This document shows, piece after piece, positions 29,200 to 39,370 of a DNA stretch of 64,000 nucleotides. How positions within the stretch are numbered: position 1 is the stretch's first letter; every line of letters begins with the position of its first letter. Under the pieces are notes generated by a model. It was not told where the DNA came from. It saw nothing but the letters and a program-made list of their open reading frames with translations, and ran no database searches. The position numbers were made by a program, and so were the translations under genes. Source of the stretch: Rhizobium sp. RM (GTDB taxonomy: Bacteria; Pseudomonadota; Alphaproteobacteria; Rhizobiales; Rhizobiaceae); assembly GCF_013390595.1 (NCBI RefSeq), contig NZ_JACAWV010000008.1, positions 682,001-746,000 on the forward strand. The letters are read 5' to 3'.

Positions 29200-29645
29200 C
29201 GATACGCCTTCGCGCCCATCATCTTCTCTGCATACTCACCTATGTGGGGAAGGGGTACACGCCAGGCTTCACGGTCAATTATGACCGTGTCGCCAGGCGT
29301 ATGAACGATGGCGAGGAGATCGAACTCGTCGAAGGCCCTGACGACATTTGCCAGGGTCTTCTCTGCGAGAAAGACGCGCATTGCTTCAATGACAGCGTAC
29401 GCCGGAGAGACGAGACCGCTCGGCATCTGGTGTCTGCCTTGATGAACGAGACGTTCACTCCCGGCAAACGCTTTCAGCTTTCACCAGAATTCCTGTTGAA
29501 ACTGCGCCTTGCCTTCGCCGCTGGCGAATTGAGGCGGGCCTGTCAGGGGTGCCAGTGGCAAAAGTTATGTGATCGGGTGGCCACATCGGGATTTTGTGGA
29601 GTCAGGATCGGGGAGCCGATCACCGCGGTCGAGATCACTCCGTGA
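29196..29645 (+). CDS. DUF1284 protein, cysteine-rich
   Basis: Protein of 149 residues starting at a GTG that overlaps the bioY stop. The family start is RLRAHHLLCILTYVGKGY. Cysteines in DDICQGLLCEKDAHCFND and ACQGCQWQKLCDRV suggest an iron-sulfur or zinc centre. The function is unknown. Translational coupling to bioY puts it in the BioR-controlled transcript. Its 3' end overlaps the convergent next gene by 11 bp. Confidence 0.82.
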   Translation: MTIRLRAHHLLCILTYVGKGYTPGFTVNYDRVARRMNDGEEIELVEGPDDICQGLLCEKDAHCFNDSVRRRDETARHLVSALMNETFTPGKRFQLSPEFLLKLRLAFAAGELRRACQGCQWQKLCDRVATSGFCGVRIGEPITAVEITP

Positions 29646-30732
29646 CCTTGATTTCGGTTCGCTCGGCAGCCTTGACCGTGGCCTTGATCTCTTTCGGGTC
29701 ACGGTTCGCTTTCTTCTCGTAGGTCACTCTTACGGAGTAGTCGCCGGGGTGCAATGTCTCCTGATGCTCTGTGTCATAGCGGCCGGAAATCTCCTCCGGT
29801 GTGCCCTGCAGATCCCTGGTGATTGCCATGATGTCGATTCTCTCGGCCCCGGCCGCTTTGACGACTAGGATGCCGGCGTCGAGATTGACGGTTATTTCGG
29901 TCCGCTTTCCAGCCGTTACCGTAAAGGGTTGCTGCACGGTCACTTTGCCGAGGCGCGCGCTCATCATGAAGTCGCCCGCAGGCATCTCCATAACCTTGCC
30001 AACGCCATAAACGCCGTTGATGGACTGGCGTGTGCCGTCCAGTGTCTCCTTGGCCGAAAGCGCCTCGAAGCGGATATCGCCCGTCTCAACTGCTTTTCCA
30101 TCCTGCGCGTAAACGGCCTTTGCAATGACAACGCCGCTTGGAATGATCAGGTCGTGACGCAAGGTTTCACCAGCTTTCACGGAAAGGGTTTCCTCTGCAC
30201 GCGCCGGGCCAATGCTGCCGATAAGCTTGACGGTCCCTGCCGGCACGAAAGCGTGGGTTTCTCCGTAAATGCTTTCCTTGAACGGTCCTTGGGTGACTTC
30301 TGTTCGCGCCTGCGCTTCAACGTCTCCGCCGGGACTGCGTCTTGGTATCACCGTCAATTCAGCGGCGTCGAAATTGGCTTTGGGTCTCGCCGTCGCGCCA
30401 TCCTTAACTTCGAATGGGATTTCGCGAACGATGTTACCAAGAGCAGCAACGGCCACATACTTGCCGACAGGCAGTTTGGCCTCGAAGGTGGCGTCATAGG
30501 AGCCACCGGCATTGACATCGGAGCGTTGCCCGGATGCATCCGCTTTGTAAAAGTCCCATCGTACCGTCGCGCTGTCGCCAAGTGATGGACCACCATCGTA
30601 AAGCACCGCATCCGTGACAACGTTGAAAGCAGCTTTCGGTACCTGTGACCATGAGGGTGTAGCAAGAGCCATCAGGATGGCGAAGGATACGGCACCTGCC
30701 GCGAACGGGACCGTTTTTTCCATGATGCGCAT
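29635..30732 (-). CDS. Exported protein of unknown function, repeated beta domains
   Basis: Predicted secreted protein of 365 residues, with a signal at residues 1-34 (FAAGAVSFAILMALATPSWS). The rest looks like three or four Ig/carboxypeptidase-regulatory-like beta modules, each with the rhythm LPVGKYVAVAALGNIVREIP, MPAGDFMMSARLGKVTVQQP or HPGDYSVRVTYEKK. No catalytic residues are evident. ATGs at 30732 and 30723 are both possible. I do not recognise the family by name. Confidence 0.72.
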   Translation of the reverse strand: MRIMEKTVPFAAGAVSFAILMALATPSWSQVPKAAFNVVTDAVLYDGGPSLGDSATVRWDFYKADASGQRSDVNAGGSYDATFEAKLPVGKYVAVAALGNIVREIPFEVKDGATARPKANFDAAELTVIPRRSPGGDVEAQARTEVTQGPFKESIYGETHAFVPAGTVKLIGSIGPARAEETLSVKAGETLRHDLIIPSGVVIAKAVYAQDGKAVETGDIRFEALSAKETLDGTRQSINGVYGVGKVMEMPAGDFMMSARLGKVTVQQPFTVTAGKRTEITVNLDAGILVVKAAGAERIDIMAITRDLQGTPEEISGRYDTEHQETLHPGDYSVRVTYEKKANRDPKEIKATVKAAERTEIKVTE

Positions 30733-30910
30733 CTGTAAATTTACCCCCGCGTTTCCGGTCTTTTTGCGACGCCAACGCGTCGGCACGAATGACCTGTTGT
30801 GCGCAACGTTTATACGTGCCCGCCGGTTCCATTCCGGATCGAGAACACGGACGCACTGACGGTCGCTTGCGTGTTTATTTCGAAATTTCCGTGACTTGTT
30901 CAGTCTTTGA

Positions 30911-30930
30911 TAACCATCTTCGGTAACCAT
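30911..30930 (+). promoter_or_regulatory. CtrA-like half-sites upstream of ccrM
   Basis: TAACCAT occurs twice, at 30911-30917 and 30924-30930, 6 bp apart, about 24 bp before the ccrM ATG. It resembles the TTAACCAT half-site bound by the cell-cycle regulator CtrA, which is known to activate ccrM in Caulobacter. Spacing differs from the classic TTAA-N7-TTAA. Confidence 0.5.
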
Positions 30931-30932
30931 AA

Positions 30933-32114
<1,182 letters not shown>

Positions 32115-32131
32115 TCTTGAGGCCGTAAGGC

Positions 32132-32253
32132 TGAAGGCGAACGATCCACCGCCCGCCTTGTCAGTGACACGTCTCCATCCGGTTTTAGTACCTTCAGTCC
32201 CGGATGGGGAACGACCAACGCCCAGCACTTCACGGTGCTGGGCGTTGGTGTTT
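32132..32253 (+). ncRNA. Candidate small RNA A after ccrM
   Basis: In the 349-bp convergent gap after ccrM. The order is TGAAGGC (32132-32138), CCGCCCGC (32149-32156) then CTTG, hairpin CCATCCGG/CCGGATGG (32175-32182 and 32200-32207), and a strong terminator with a 15-bp stem (32214-32228 and 32235-32249) followed by GTTTT. No reading frame is convincing and no plus-strand gene follows for 2 kb. The same order recurs in candidate B at 39.3 kb. The 5' end is not determined. The remainder of the gap to 32463 shows nothing I can name. Confidence 0.55.
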
Positions 32254-32254
32254 T
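32214..32254 (+). terminator. Rho-independent terminator of candidate small RNA A
   Basis: ACCAACGCCCAGCAC and GTGCTGGGCGTTGGT form a perfect 15-bp stem with a 6-nt loop; the T run is on the plus strand only. Confidence 0.9.
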
Positions 32255-32463
32255 AAATTCGCTTTAATGTTGCAATTTTTTGACGATCATCAAGTTCGCT
32301 GTAAGGTTCACGCAAGTGTGACCCCATAGTTTCATGTCAGCGGGATGATTTAGCGGAGAAACAAGCCGCAGCGCTTCCCCGGAAATTGATTTGAAAATCC
32401 CGGCCGGTTTCGGCCAGGCTGACGCAGGCAGGAGACCGCCATTTCCGCCTGCGTCAGAAGTTT

Positions 32464-33075
32464 TCAGAGTGTCACGCCGTAGTGCGCAAGATCTTTTTTC
32501 AGCGTCGCCGCATCAGTAAAGCGAACCGCCTGCCAGCCGGCTTCTTTTGCCCCGTCAACATTGATTGCCGTATCGTCGATGAACAGGCTTGCGGCCGGAT
32601 CAAGGTTGAAATTTTTCGCGTGCAGTTCGTAGATTGCCACATCCGGCTTGATCAGCCCGACGTCGCCTGAGACGGTCACGCCGCGTGTCTTCGTCAGAAA
32701 TGGAAACATCTTCTGGGCTTCGCGGAAGGTGTCGGATGCAAAATTGGTCAGCATCGTCACATCGCGCCCCTGATCGATCAGGCCAAGCATGACGGCAACG
32801 GATTCGTCGTAGGAATGCGAGACCATCTCATGCCAGTATTTGCGAAATGCGCGAATGTGCTCTTCGCGATCAGGAAATTTTTCGACCAGCAGCGCTTCGG
32901 CATCCTCCCAGCGACGCCCACGATCCTGCTCCAGATTCCAGTCGTGCGTGCAGACGTTCTCGAAGAACCACTTGCGCTCGTCAGCATCCGGAATAAGACG
33001 GCTATAGGGAATTTGGGGATCGTAATGGATCAGCACCTTGCCGATGTCGAATACGATATGCTCGATCTTGGTCAT
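32464..33075 (-). CDS. HAD-superfamily hydrolase, YihX-like
   Basis: Protein of 203 residues with HAD motif I as VFDIGKVLIHYD, where the second catalytic Asp position is Gly, as in the FDxGxV subgroup that includes YihX (glucose-1-phosphatase). Further motifs are TMLTNFASDTF (motif II), the GLIKPDVAIYELH lysine region and LFIDDTAINVDGAKEAGW (motif IV). The substrate is uncertain. The start codon overlaps the mutY stop by 4 bp, so it is translationally coupled to mutY. Confidence 0.87.
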   Translation of the reverse strand: MTKIEHIVFDIGKVLIHYDPQIPYSRLIPDADERKWFFENVCTHDWNLEQDRGRRWEDAEALLVEKFPDREEHIRAFRKYWHEMVSHSYDESVAVMLGLIDQGRDVTMLTNFASDTFREAQKMFPFLTKTRGVTVSGDVGLIKPDVAIYELHAKNFNLDPAASLFIDDTAINVDGAKEAGWQAVRFTDAATLKKDLAHYGVTL

Positions 33076-34175
33076 AAAACTTTCCTGTTTTTCTCGAAGG
33101 CCATCGGGATAGCCTGCGAGATGGCTTTTTTCATTACGGTTGGCAGCGCCTGCGCATCAAGATTTGTGACGGGCTCCCACCATCCGTCATTGCGGCCGGT
33201 TTGCAGACCATCTGGCACCTGCGCGCGGAAAACCGAAAGCCTCAATTCGAAATGGGTGAAGACATGCACAATCGACCCCGTCGGTTGCCAGTCGGCGGCA
33301 AAAGGCGCGTAGCTTTCGTCCGTGCCACCGTCGACCCTGGCGGTCCAGGCTGTTGTCGGCACTTCGGTCATACCACCCAGCAGGCCGCTTTCCTCCCGGC
33401 GTCTCAGCAGAATTTCTCCTCTGCTGTTCACGGCAATGAAGGCGGCACCCAGCCGCACAGGCTTTTGCTTTTTGGCAGCCTTGACCGGAAAACGTTCCGG
33501 ATCGTCGTTCGCCAGCGCCAGACAGTCGCTGTTGAAAGGACAGAGTGCGCAGGCAGGCCGCTTCGGCGTACAGATTGTTGCGCCGAGATCCATCATGGCC
33601 TGCGCGAAATCGCCGGGCCGGTCGCTCGGCGTTATCTCCGCCACCCGTGTTTTCATGGCAGGTTTCGACCCGGGAAGGGGAGCATCGATGGCAAATAGCC
33701 GCGAGATGACACGCTCGACATTGCCGTCCATCACCGCTGCCTGCCGATTAAAGGCGATGGCCGCGACTGCCGCCGCCGTGTAATCGCCGATGCCGGGAAG
33801 CTGCCGCAACCCGTCTTCGGTATCAGGAAAAATGCCGCCATGAGCGCTCGCGACTGTTTCGGCGCATTTTTTTAGATTGCGGGCACGCGCGTAATAACCA
33901 AGGCCCGCCCAGGCGGCCATGACATCCTCGGATGGTGCCGCGGCCAGATCACGAACGGTTGGCCACAAGCCAAGAAACTTGGCGAAATAGGGTTTGACCG
34001 CCTGCACCGTGGTCTGCTGCAGCATCACTTCCGAAAGCCATACATGATAGGGGTCGGCGCGTTTGCCCTTTTCGGCCATGGCAGGCGAGGTGCGCCAGGG
34101 TAACTCGCGATGGTGCCGGTCGTACCACCGAAGCAAAGCGATCGCATGGGACGTTGAGGCGGTTTTTTGAAGCAT
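33072..34175 (-). CDS. mutY: A/G-specific adenine glycosylase MutY
   Basis: DNA repair enzyme that removes adenine mispaired with 8-oxoguanine. From the chosen ATG it has 367 residues. It has the HhH-GPD core with MLQQTTVQAVKPYFAKF, LPGIGDYTAAAVAAIAF and catalytic Asp in VMDGNVERVISRLF, the iron-sulfur loop CTPKRPACALCPFNSDC, and a C-terminal NUDIX-like 8-oxoG recognition domain (INSRGEILLRRREESGLLGG in part). An upstream ATG at 34220 is in frame. It is divergent from the DUF721-dsbA-smc run. Confidence 0.94.
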   Translation of the reverse strand: MLQKTASTSHAIALLRWYDRHHRELPWRTSPAMAEKGKRADPYHVWLSEVMLQQTTVQAVKPYFAKFLGLWPTVRDLAAAPSEDVMAAWAGLGYYARARNLKKCAETVASAHGGIFPDTEDGLRQLPGIGDYTAAAVAAIAFNRQAAVMDGNVERVISRLFAIDAPLPGSKPAMKTRVAEITPSDRPGDFAQAMMDLGATICTPKRPACALCPFNSDCLALANDDPERFPVKAAKKQKPVRLGAAFIAVNSRGEILLRRREESGLLGGMTEVPTTAWTARVDGGTDESYAPFAADWQPTGSIVHVFTHFELRLSVFRAQVPDGLQTGRNDGWWEPVTNLDAQALPTVMKKAISQAIPMAFEKNRKVL

Positions 34176-34274
34176 GGTTTGCCGTTTCACTTGGATTTGG
34201 CCTATACTTGGTTCATTCACCGAAGCCGATCAAGAAGATACAGGCTGCTTGCAGTCCGAAAACCCTGGTAAACC

Positions 34275-34787
34275 ATGCGATATCCCCAGAAGGGCGTCAT
34301 TCAGATAGCCGAAATCGCCAACGGAATCATGGACCCCGTCCTGTCCAAGCGTGCGGGAATCAATACCGCGCTGCTTGGTTCGTGGGATGAGATCGCCGGC
34401 GAGGACTTCGCCGACTGCACGCGGCCTGAAAAAATCACCTGGCCACGGCGCGATGAAGGACCGGATCGCGGTGGCTATCAGTCTGGCGTGCTGACTATCG
34501 CCTGCGAGGGCGCCCGGGCACTGTTTCTCACCCATGCGCAGGGTGAGTTGATCGCCCGCATCAACGGCTTCTTCGGATTTCCGGCCATCCGCCAGATCAG
34601 GATCGTGCAGAAACCCGTTTCCCAGACGATGTCTCGCAAGAGAAAACCGCAGCCCCTGCGTGGCGATGCGGCGAGACGTCTCGAAGATATGATGGACGGC
34701 ATCGAGAGCGAGGCGCTGCGCAAGGCCGTCACCAGGCTGGGAACAGCAGTCCTCCAGCGCAAGCCTGTCCGCAAGGGGGCATTTTGA
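34275..34787 (+). CDS. DUF721/DciA-like protein
   Basis: Protein of 170 residues of the DUF721 family. Typical blocks are GIMDPVLSKRAGINTALLGSW and GVLTIACEGARALFLTHAQGEL followed by LIARINGFFGFPAIRQIRIVQ. In other bacteria DUF721 includes DciA, the replicative helicase loader or operator; whether this copy acts so is untested. The C-terminal third is basic. It starts the plus-strand set leading to dsbA-like and smc, a linkage common in rhizobia. Confidence 0.82.
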   Translation: MRYPQKGVIQIAEIANGIMDPVLSKRAGINTALLGSWDEIAGEDFADCTRPEKITWPRRDEGPDRGGYQSGVLTIACEGARALFLTHAQGELIARINGFFGFPAIRQIRIVQKPVSQTMSRKRKPQPLRGDAARRLEDMMDGIESEALRKAVTRLGTAVLQRKPVRKGAF

Positions 34788-34929
34788 AGCAGCAGCTGAT
34801 CTGTCGCAGGTCTGTCCTTGACTGGTCACAATTCTTTGACAAGAAGAATGTCAAAGGCCGCTTGTGATGAACAGATGGCCGCTATATCGGATTCGCAGAC
34901 AATAGAGTCTAATAAAACAGGGTGCTTTC

Positions 34930-35595
34930 ATGCATTTTTCCGAATTGACCGTTTCCCGCCGCAGCCTGCTTGGCGGTGTTGCATTCGCATCCGTCGCTGT
35001 GTCGTTGCCCGGCATCGTGCAGGCGCAGGAACTGCCGGAATCCACCGGCGATGTGGACATGGCAGAAGTCCTGAAGCCGGGTCCGTTGCCAGAGGCAGCG
35101 CTGGGTGATGCGAACGCGCCGGTCAAGATCGTCGAATACATGTCGATGACCTGCCCGCACTGCGCGCATTTCCACAACACGACCTTCGAAGAGATCAAGA
35201 AGAAGTATATCGATACCGGCAAGGTCTACTTCGTCATTCGCGAATTCCCGTTCGATCCGCGTGCTGCCGCCGCCTTCATGCTGGCGCGTTGCGCACCGCA
35301 GGGTCAGTACTTCCCGTTCGTTTCCATGCTCTTCAAGCAGCAGCAGACCTGGGCCGTTGCTCAGGATGCACGCGCCGCACTGCTGCAAATGTCGAAAATG
35401 GCCGGTTTTTCACAGGAGTCCTTCGAGGCCTGCTTGACGAACCAGAAGCTTCTGGATGATGTGAACGCAACGATGCAACGCGGTGCGACGGAGTTTGGCG
35501 TCAATTCCACGCCGACGTTCATCATCAACGGCAAGAAATACGCGGGAGACATGTCGGTTGAAACCATGTCGGCTGTCATCGACAAGGCTATCTGA
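34930..35595 (+). CDS. DsbA-family thiol-disulfide protein with Tat-like signal
   Basis: Exported thioredoxin-fold protein of 221 residues. The N terminus [20 protein letters not shown] has a twin-arginine pattern followed by a weak hydrophobic core and a QAQ cleavage area, so Tat export is likely. The active site is CPHC in [20 protein letters not shown], with the cis-Pro loop [16 protein letters not shown]. It may be a disulfide oxidase (DsbA) or reductase; the context does not decide. It lies 84 bp upstream of smc with a terminator between. Confidence 0.9.
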   Translation: MHFSELTVSRRSLLGGVAFASVAVSLPGIVQAQELPESTGDVDMAEVLKPGPLPEAALGDANAPVKIVEYMSMTCPHCAHFHNTTFEEIKKKYIDTGKVYFVIREFPFDPRAAAAFMLARCAPQGQYFPFVSMLFKQQQTWAVAQDARAALLQMSKMAGFSQESFEACLTNQKLLDDVNATMQRGATEFGVNSTPTFIINGKKYAGDMSVETMSAVIDKAI

Positions 35596-35611
35596 TCCGC
35601 TTTTTTTGATG

Positions 35612-35648
35612 AAAACGGGCGGCGGATATTTCCGTGCGCCCGTTTTTT
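35612..35648 (+). terminator. Rho-independent terminator between dsbA-like gene and smc
   Basis: AAAACGGGCG (35612-35621) and CGCCCGTTTT (35637-35646) form a 10-bp stem followed by a T run. Confidence 0.88.
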
Positions 35649-35679
35649 ATTGCCCTTTTCTTCTTGAAGGCGCGTTGGC

Positions 35680-38600
35680 ATGAAGTTCAACAAGCTTCGC
35701 CTCCTCGGCTTCAAATCCTTTGTCGAACCTTCCGAATTCATTATCGAGCCGGGGTTGACGGGTGTCGTCGGCCCAAACGGTTGCGGCAAATCCAACCTCG
35801 TCGAAGCCCTCCGTTGGGTTATGGGCGAAAATTCCTACAAGAACATGCGCGCATCCGGCATGGATGACGTCATTTTCTCGGGGTCCGGCAATCGCCCGGC
35901 CAGAAATACTGCTGAAGTCGGCCTTTTTCTCGACAATTCGGATCGCACTGCGCCAGCTGCTTTCAACGATGCCGACGAAATTCAGGTCACGCGCCGCATC
36001 GAGCGCGAAAACGGCTCAGTTTATCGCATCAATGGCAAGGAGGCCCGTGCCAAGGATGTGCAGCTTCTCTTTGCGGATGCGTCAACCGGCGCGCGCTCGC
36101 CCTCCATGGTGGGGCAGGGCCGCATTGGCGAGCTCATCAATGCCAAGCCACAGGCGCGGCGACAGCTTCTGGAAGAGGCGGCCGGTATTTCCGGTCTGCA
36201 TTCGCGCCGCCACGAGGCGGAACTACGCCTGCGTGCTGCCGAGACCAATCTCGAAAGGCTTGAAGATGTCACTGCTCAGCTAGAAAGCCAGATCGAAAGC
36301 CTGAAGCGTCAGGCGCGTCAGGCCAATCGCTTCAAGATGCTGTCTGCCGATATTCGCGCCCGTGAGGCGACGCTGCTTCATATCCGCTGGGTCGAGGCGA
36401 AGCAGCTGGAGGGCGAGTCCGAAAGCGCACTCAATCAGGCAACCGTCATTGTCGCCGAGAAGGCGCAGGCGCAGATGGAAGCAGCAAAGCAGCAGGGTAT
36501 TGCCAGCCTGAAATTGCCTGAATTGCGCGAGAAAGAGGCGAAGATCGCTGCCACGCTTCAGCGTTTGCAGATTTCACGCAGCCAGCTCGACGACGAGGCG
36601 AACCGTCTGCTTCGCCGCCGAGATGAACTGGCGCGGCGTTTGGCCCAGCTTGGCGAGGATATTGTTCGTGAGGAGCGGCTGGTTTCCGATAATGCGCTGA
36701 TCCTGTCCCGTCTGGATGAGGAAGAAGCGGAGCTTCTGGAAATCCTGTCCGATTCCGGCCGTTACGCTGAAGAAACGAAGGAAGCCTTTGAGACAGCGGC
36801 GGCAAAGCTCATTGAAAGCGAAGCTGTTTTTGCGGCCTTGACCGCCGAACGTGCGGCCGCATCGGCATCTCGACAGCAGCTTGAACGTGCGATCCGCGAT
36901 CTCGCCGATCGTCGTCTCAGGCTTGAGAAACAATCGCAGGATGCGTCGGCTGAAATCGATACCATCGATGAAAAGCTCTCGGTTCTGCCTGATCCGGCTG
37001 AACGGCGCGAAGCTGTCGAGGCAGCTGAAATGGCAGTCGAGGATGCTGCGATCGTTGTAGAGGAAGCTGAAGCGTTGGTTGCGCAGGCACGCTCAACCGA
37101 AGCGCTCGCTCGTGGTCCGTTGGAAGCTGCGCGAAACAGGCTGAATGGGCTGGAAACCGAGGCGAGGACCATCGCCAAAATTCTCGCTAGCGGCGCTGCC
37201 ACAGGTGCTTTTACGCCGGTCGCAGAAGAGCTGACGGTGGAGCGCGGTTTCGAGGCAGCGCTTGGCGCAGCCTTGGGAGATGATCTGGAGAGTTCGCTCG
37301 ATCGGTCCGCGCCGGCCTATTGGCAGGTGAACGGCGTTGGCACGGAAGATCCGGCATTGCCGCAGGGGGTGAAGCCGCTTCTCGATTATGCCAGCGCGCC
37401 ATCGGCGCTTGCGCGGGCGCTTGCCCAGATCGGTGTCGTCTCTGATATCGCGCACGCGCAGTCATTGATGCCCTCGCTCAAGGCGGGCCAGCGGCTTGTC
37501 ACCCGCGAAGGCGCGCTTTTCCGTTGGGACGGCCACGTCACCAGTGCCGACGCACCGGGCGCTGCCGCGCTGCGCCTGTCGCAGAAAAATCGCCTTGCCG
37601 AAATCGAAGCTGAGCTGGATGAAGCTCGTGATGTTTTGGCTGAGGCCGAGGAGCAATTGGCGGCCGCCAGCGAGGAAATCCGCATCTCCGAGCTCAGGCT
37701 TTCCGAAGCGCGCGACCGAAATCGCCTTGCCGCCCGGCAGCTTTCCGAAGCGCGCGACGCGCTTTCTGCGGCAGAGCGTGCCTCCGGTGATCTCCTGCGC
37801 CGTCGCGATATCGTCTCCGAGGCGCTGAACCAGATTGCTGCTCAGGTCGAAGAGGTTGTTTTTCAGGAGGAAAATGCCCGCATCGAGATGGACGATGCAC
37901 CTGATCTTTCGTCGCTTGATCTTCGGTTGCGCGAAAGCCAGCTTGATGTCGCGACCGACCGCAGCCTAGTGGCCGAAGCGCGTGCCAGGCACGAAGGCTT
38001 GAACCGCGAGGCGGAGAGCCGCCAGCATCGTCTTCAGGCGATCGCGCAGGAACGCTCGACGTGGCAGGCGCGGGTTGCCAGTGCGGCGGATCACATTTCA
38101 ACGTTGCGCGAGCGCGAGGAAGAAGCCCGGGAAGAAATCGCCGAACTTGATATCGCGCCGGAAGAGTTCGATGAGAAGCGACGAACACTTCTCAACGAGT
38201 TGCAGAAGGCCGAGGAGGGGCGCCGCGCTGCTGCGGATCGGTTGGTGGAAGCCGAAAACCTGCAACGGGATGCCGACAGAATTGCCGCCACCGCTTTGTC
38301 TGAATTGGCGGAAGCGCGCGAAAAGCGTGGCCGTGCAGAAGAGCGGCTGGTTTCAGCACGGGAGAAACGCCAGGAAACCGAACACCGTATTCGGGAGGCT
38401 TTGAACTCCGAACCGCATATGGCGCTGCGATTGACCGGTCTTGCACCGGACGCTCCGTTGCCGGACGTTCGTGAGGTTGAACGCGATCTCGACCGATTAA
38501 AGATCGAACGCGAAAGGCTTGGGGCGGTCAACCTGCGTGCTGAAGAGGAACAGGCGGAGCTGTCGCAGAAGCTTGCGACGCTTATCAAGGAACGCGACGA

Positions 38601-39144
38601 CATCATTGATGCGGTGCGCAAGCTGCGTGCGGGCATTCAGAACCTTAACCGCGAGGGGCGTGAACGCCTGATTGCCGCCTTTGATGTGGTCAACACCCAG
38701 TTTCAGCGGCTTTTCACCCACCTGTTCGGCGGCGGTACGGCAGAACTGCAACTGATCGAATCCGATGATCCGCTGGAAGCCGGACTGGAAATTCTTGCCC
38801 GCCCGCCAGGCAAGAAGCCGCAAACCATGACGCTTTTGTCGGGTGGCGAGCAGGCGCTGACAGCCATGGCGTTGATCTTCGCTGTCTTCCTGACCAACCC
38901 CGCACCGATCTGCGTGCTGGACGAGGTGGATGCGCCGCTGGATGATCACAATGTCGAGCGATATTGCAATCTGATGGACGAGATGGTGGCGTCGACGGAA
39001 ACACGTTTCGTCATCATTACCCACAATCCGATCACCATGGCGCGCATGAACCGCCTGTTCGGCGTTACCATGGCAGAGCAGGGTGTTTCGCAGCTCGTAT
39101 CCGTGGATTTGCAGACCGCCGAGCAATTGCGCGAAGCCGTTTAA
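35680..39144 (+). CDS. smc: Chromosome segregation ATPase SMC
   Basis: SMC condensin subunit of 1154 residues. Walker A is GPNGCGKSN at residues 31-39. Long coiled coils flank a hinge around residues 490-650 ([20 protein letters not shown], then [10 protein letters not shown]). The C-terminal ATPase half has the signature [14 protein letters not shown] near 1053 and Walker [13 protein letters not shown] near 1080. It loads at or near origins with ScpA/ScpB, which are not in this window. Its neighbour ccrM also acts in the chromosome cycle. Confidence 0.97.
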   Translation: MKFNKLRLLGFKSFVEPSEFIIEPGLTGVVGPNGCGKSNLVEALRWVMGENSYKNMRASGMDDVIFSGSGNRPARNTAEVGLFLDNSDRTAPAAFNDADEIQVTRRIERENGSVYRINGKEARAKDVQLLFADASTGARSPSMVGQGRIGELINAKPQARRQLLEEAAGISGLHSRRHEAELRLRAAETNLERLEDVTAQLESQIESLKRQARQANRFKMLSADIRAREATLLHIRWVEAKQLEGESESALNQATVIVAEKAQAQMEAAKQQGIASLKLPELREKEAKIAATLQRLQISRSQLDDEANRLLRRRDELARRLAQLGEDIVREERLVSDNALILSRLDEEEAELLEILSDSGRYAEETKEAFETAAAKLIESEAVFAALTAERAAASASRQQLERAIRDLADRRLRLEKQSQDASAEIDTIDEKLSVLPDPAERREAVEAAEMAVEDAAIVVEEAEALVAQARSTEALARGPLEAARNRLNGLETEARTIAKILASGAATGAFTPVAEELTVERGFEAALGAALGDDLESSLDRSAPAYWQVNGVGTEDPALPQGVKPLLDYASAPSALARALAQIGVVSDIAHAQSLMPSLKAGQRLVTREGALFRWDGHVTSADAPGAAALRLSQKNRLAEIEAELDEARDVLAEAEEQLAAASEEIRISELRLSEARDRNRLAARQLSEARDALSAAERASGDLLRRRDIVSEALNQIAAQVEEVVFQEENARIEMDDAPDLSSLDLRLRESQLDVATDRSLVAEARARHEGLNREAESRQHRLQAIAQERSTWQARVASAADHISTLREREEEAREEIAELDIAPEEFDEKRRTLLNELQKAEEGRRAAADRLVEAENLQRDADRIAATALSELAEAREKRGRAEERLVSAREKRQETEHRIREALNSEPHMALRLTGLAPDAPLPDVREVERDLDRLKIERERLGAVNLRAEEEQAELSQKLATLIKERDDIIDAVRKLRAGIQNLNREGRERLIAAFDVVNTQFQRLFTHLFGGGTAELQLIESDDPLEAGLEILARPPGKKPQTMTLLSGGEQALTAMALIFAVFLTNPAPICVLDEVDAPLDDHNVERYCNLMDEMVASTETRFVIITHNPITMARMNRLFGVTMAEQGVSQLVSVDLQTAEQLREAV

Positions 39145-39252
39145 GTTTTCCCGCAGTCTCGTCGAAGCATTGAAGCTGTGGCTACGTTGTTTGACGTAAC
39201 CGTATCACCCATTCGGGTGAGCGACATGGGCTGTCGTTTTGATATCTTGCAA

Positions 39253-39360
39253 TGAAGGCATGGGTCTCCCAACCGCCCGCTTGCCGACCCCCCATCCGGG
39301 TTCCTGTACCGGATGGTATGCCTTGCGAGGCCAGCGCTGTGGTCTCGCAAGGCTTTCTTT
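39253..39360 (+). ncRNA. Candidate small RNA B after smc
   Basis: In the 226-bp convergent gap between smc and the VOC gene. TGAAGGC (39253-39259) is followed by CCGCCCGC (39273-39280) and TTG, a hairpin CATCCGG/CCGGATG (39293-39299 and 39309-39315), and a terminator stem (39320-39329 with 39344-39353) followed by a T-rich tract. The order matches candidate A at 32.1 kb, with the same words and similar spacing, suggesting one family. No ORF is plausible and the T run is on the plus strand only. Confidence 0.55.
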
Positions 39361-39361
39361 T
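39320..39361 (+). terminator. Rho-independent terminator of candidate small RNA B
   Basis: GCCTTGCGAG pairs with CTCGCAAGGC, and the stem extends inward by GCCA/TGGT with wobble, followed by CTTTCTTTT. Confidence 0.85.
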
Positions 39362-39370
39362 GCGTGAAGA

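Noticed and set aside
32115-32463. Riboswitch for the gene after ccrM
   Set aside because: The next gene is on the opposite strand and the hairpin ends in a plus-strand terminator, so a leader role does not fit.
39205-39220. TCACCC/GGGTGA hairpin as the smc terminator
   Set aside because: Short stem with no T run; it is not a convincing intrinsic terminator.
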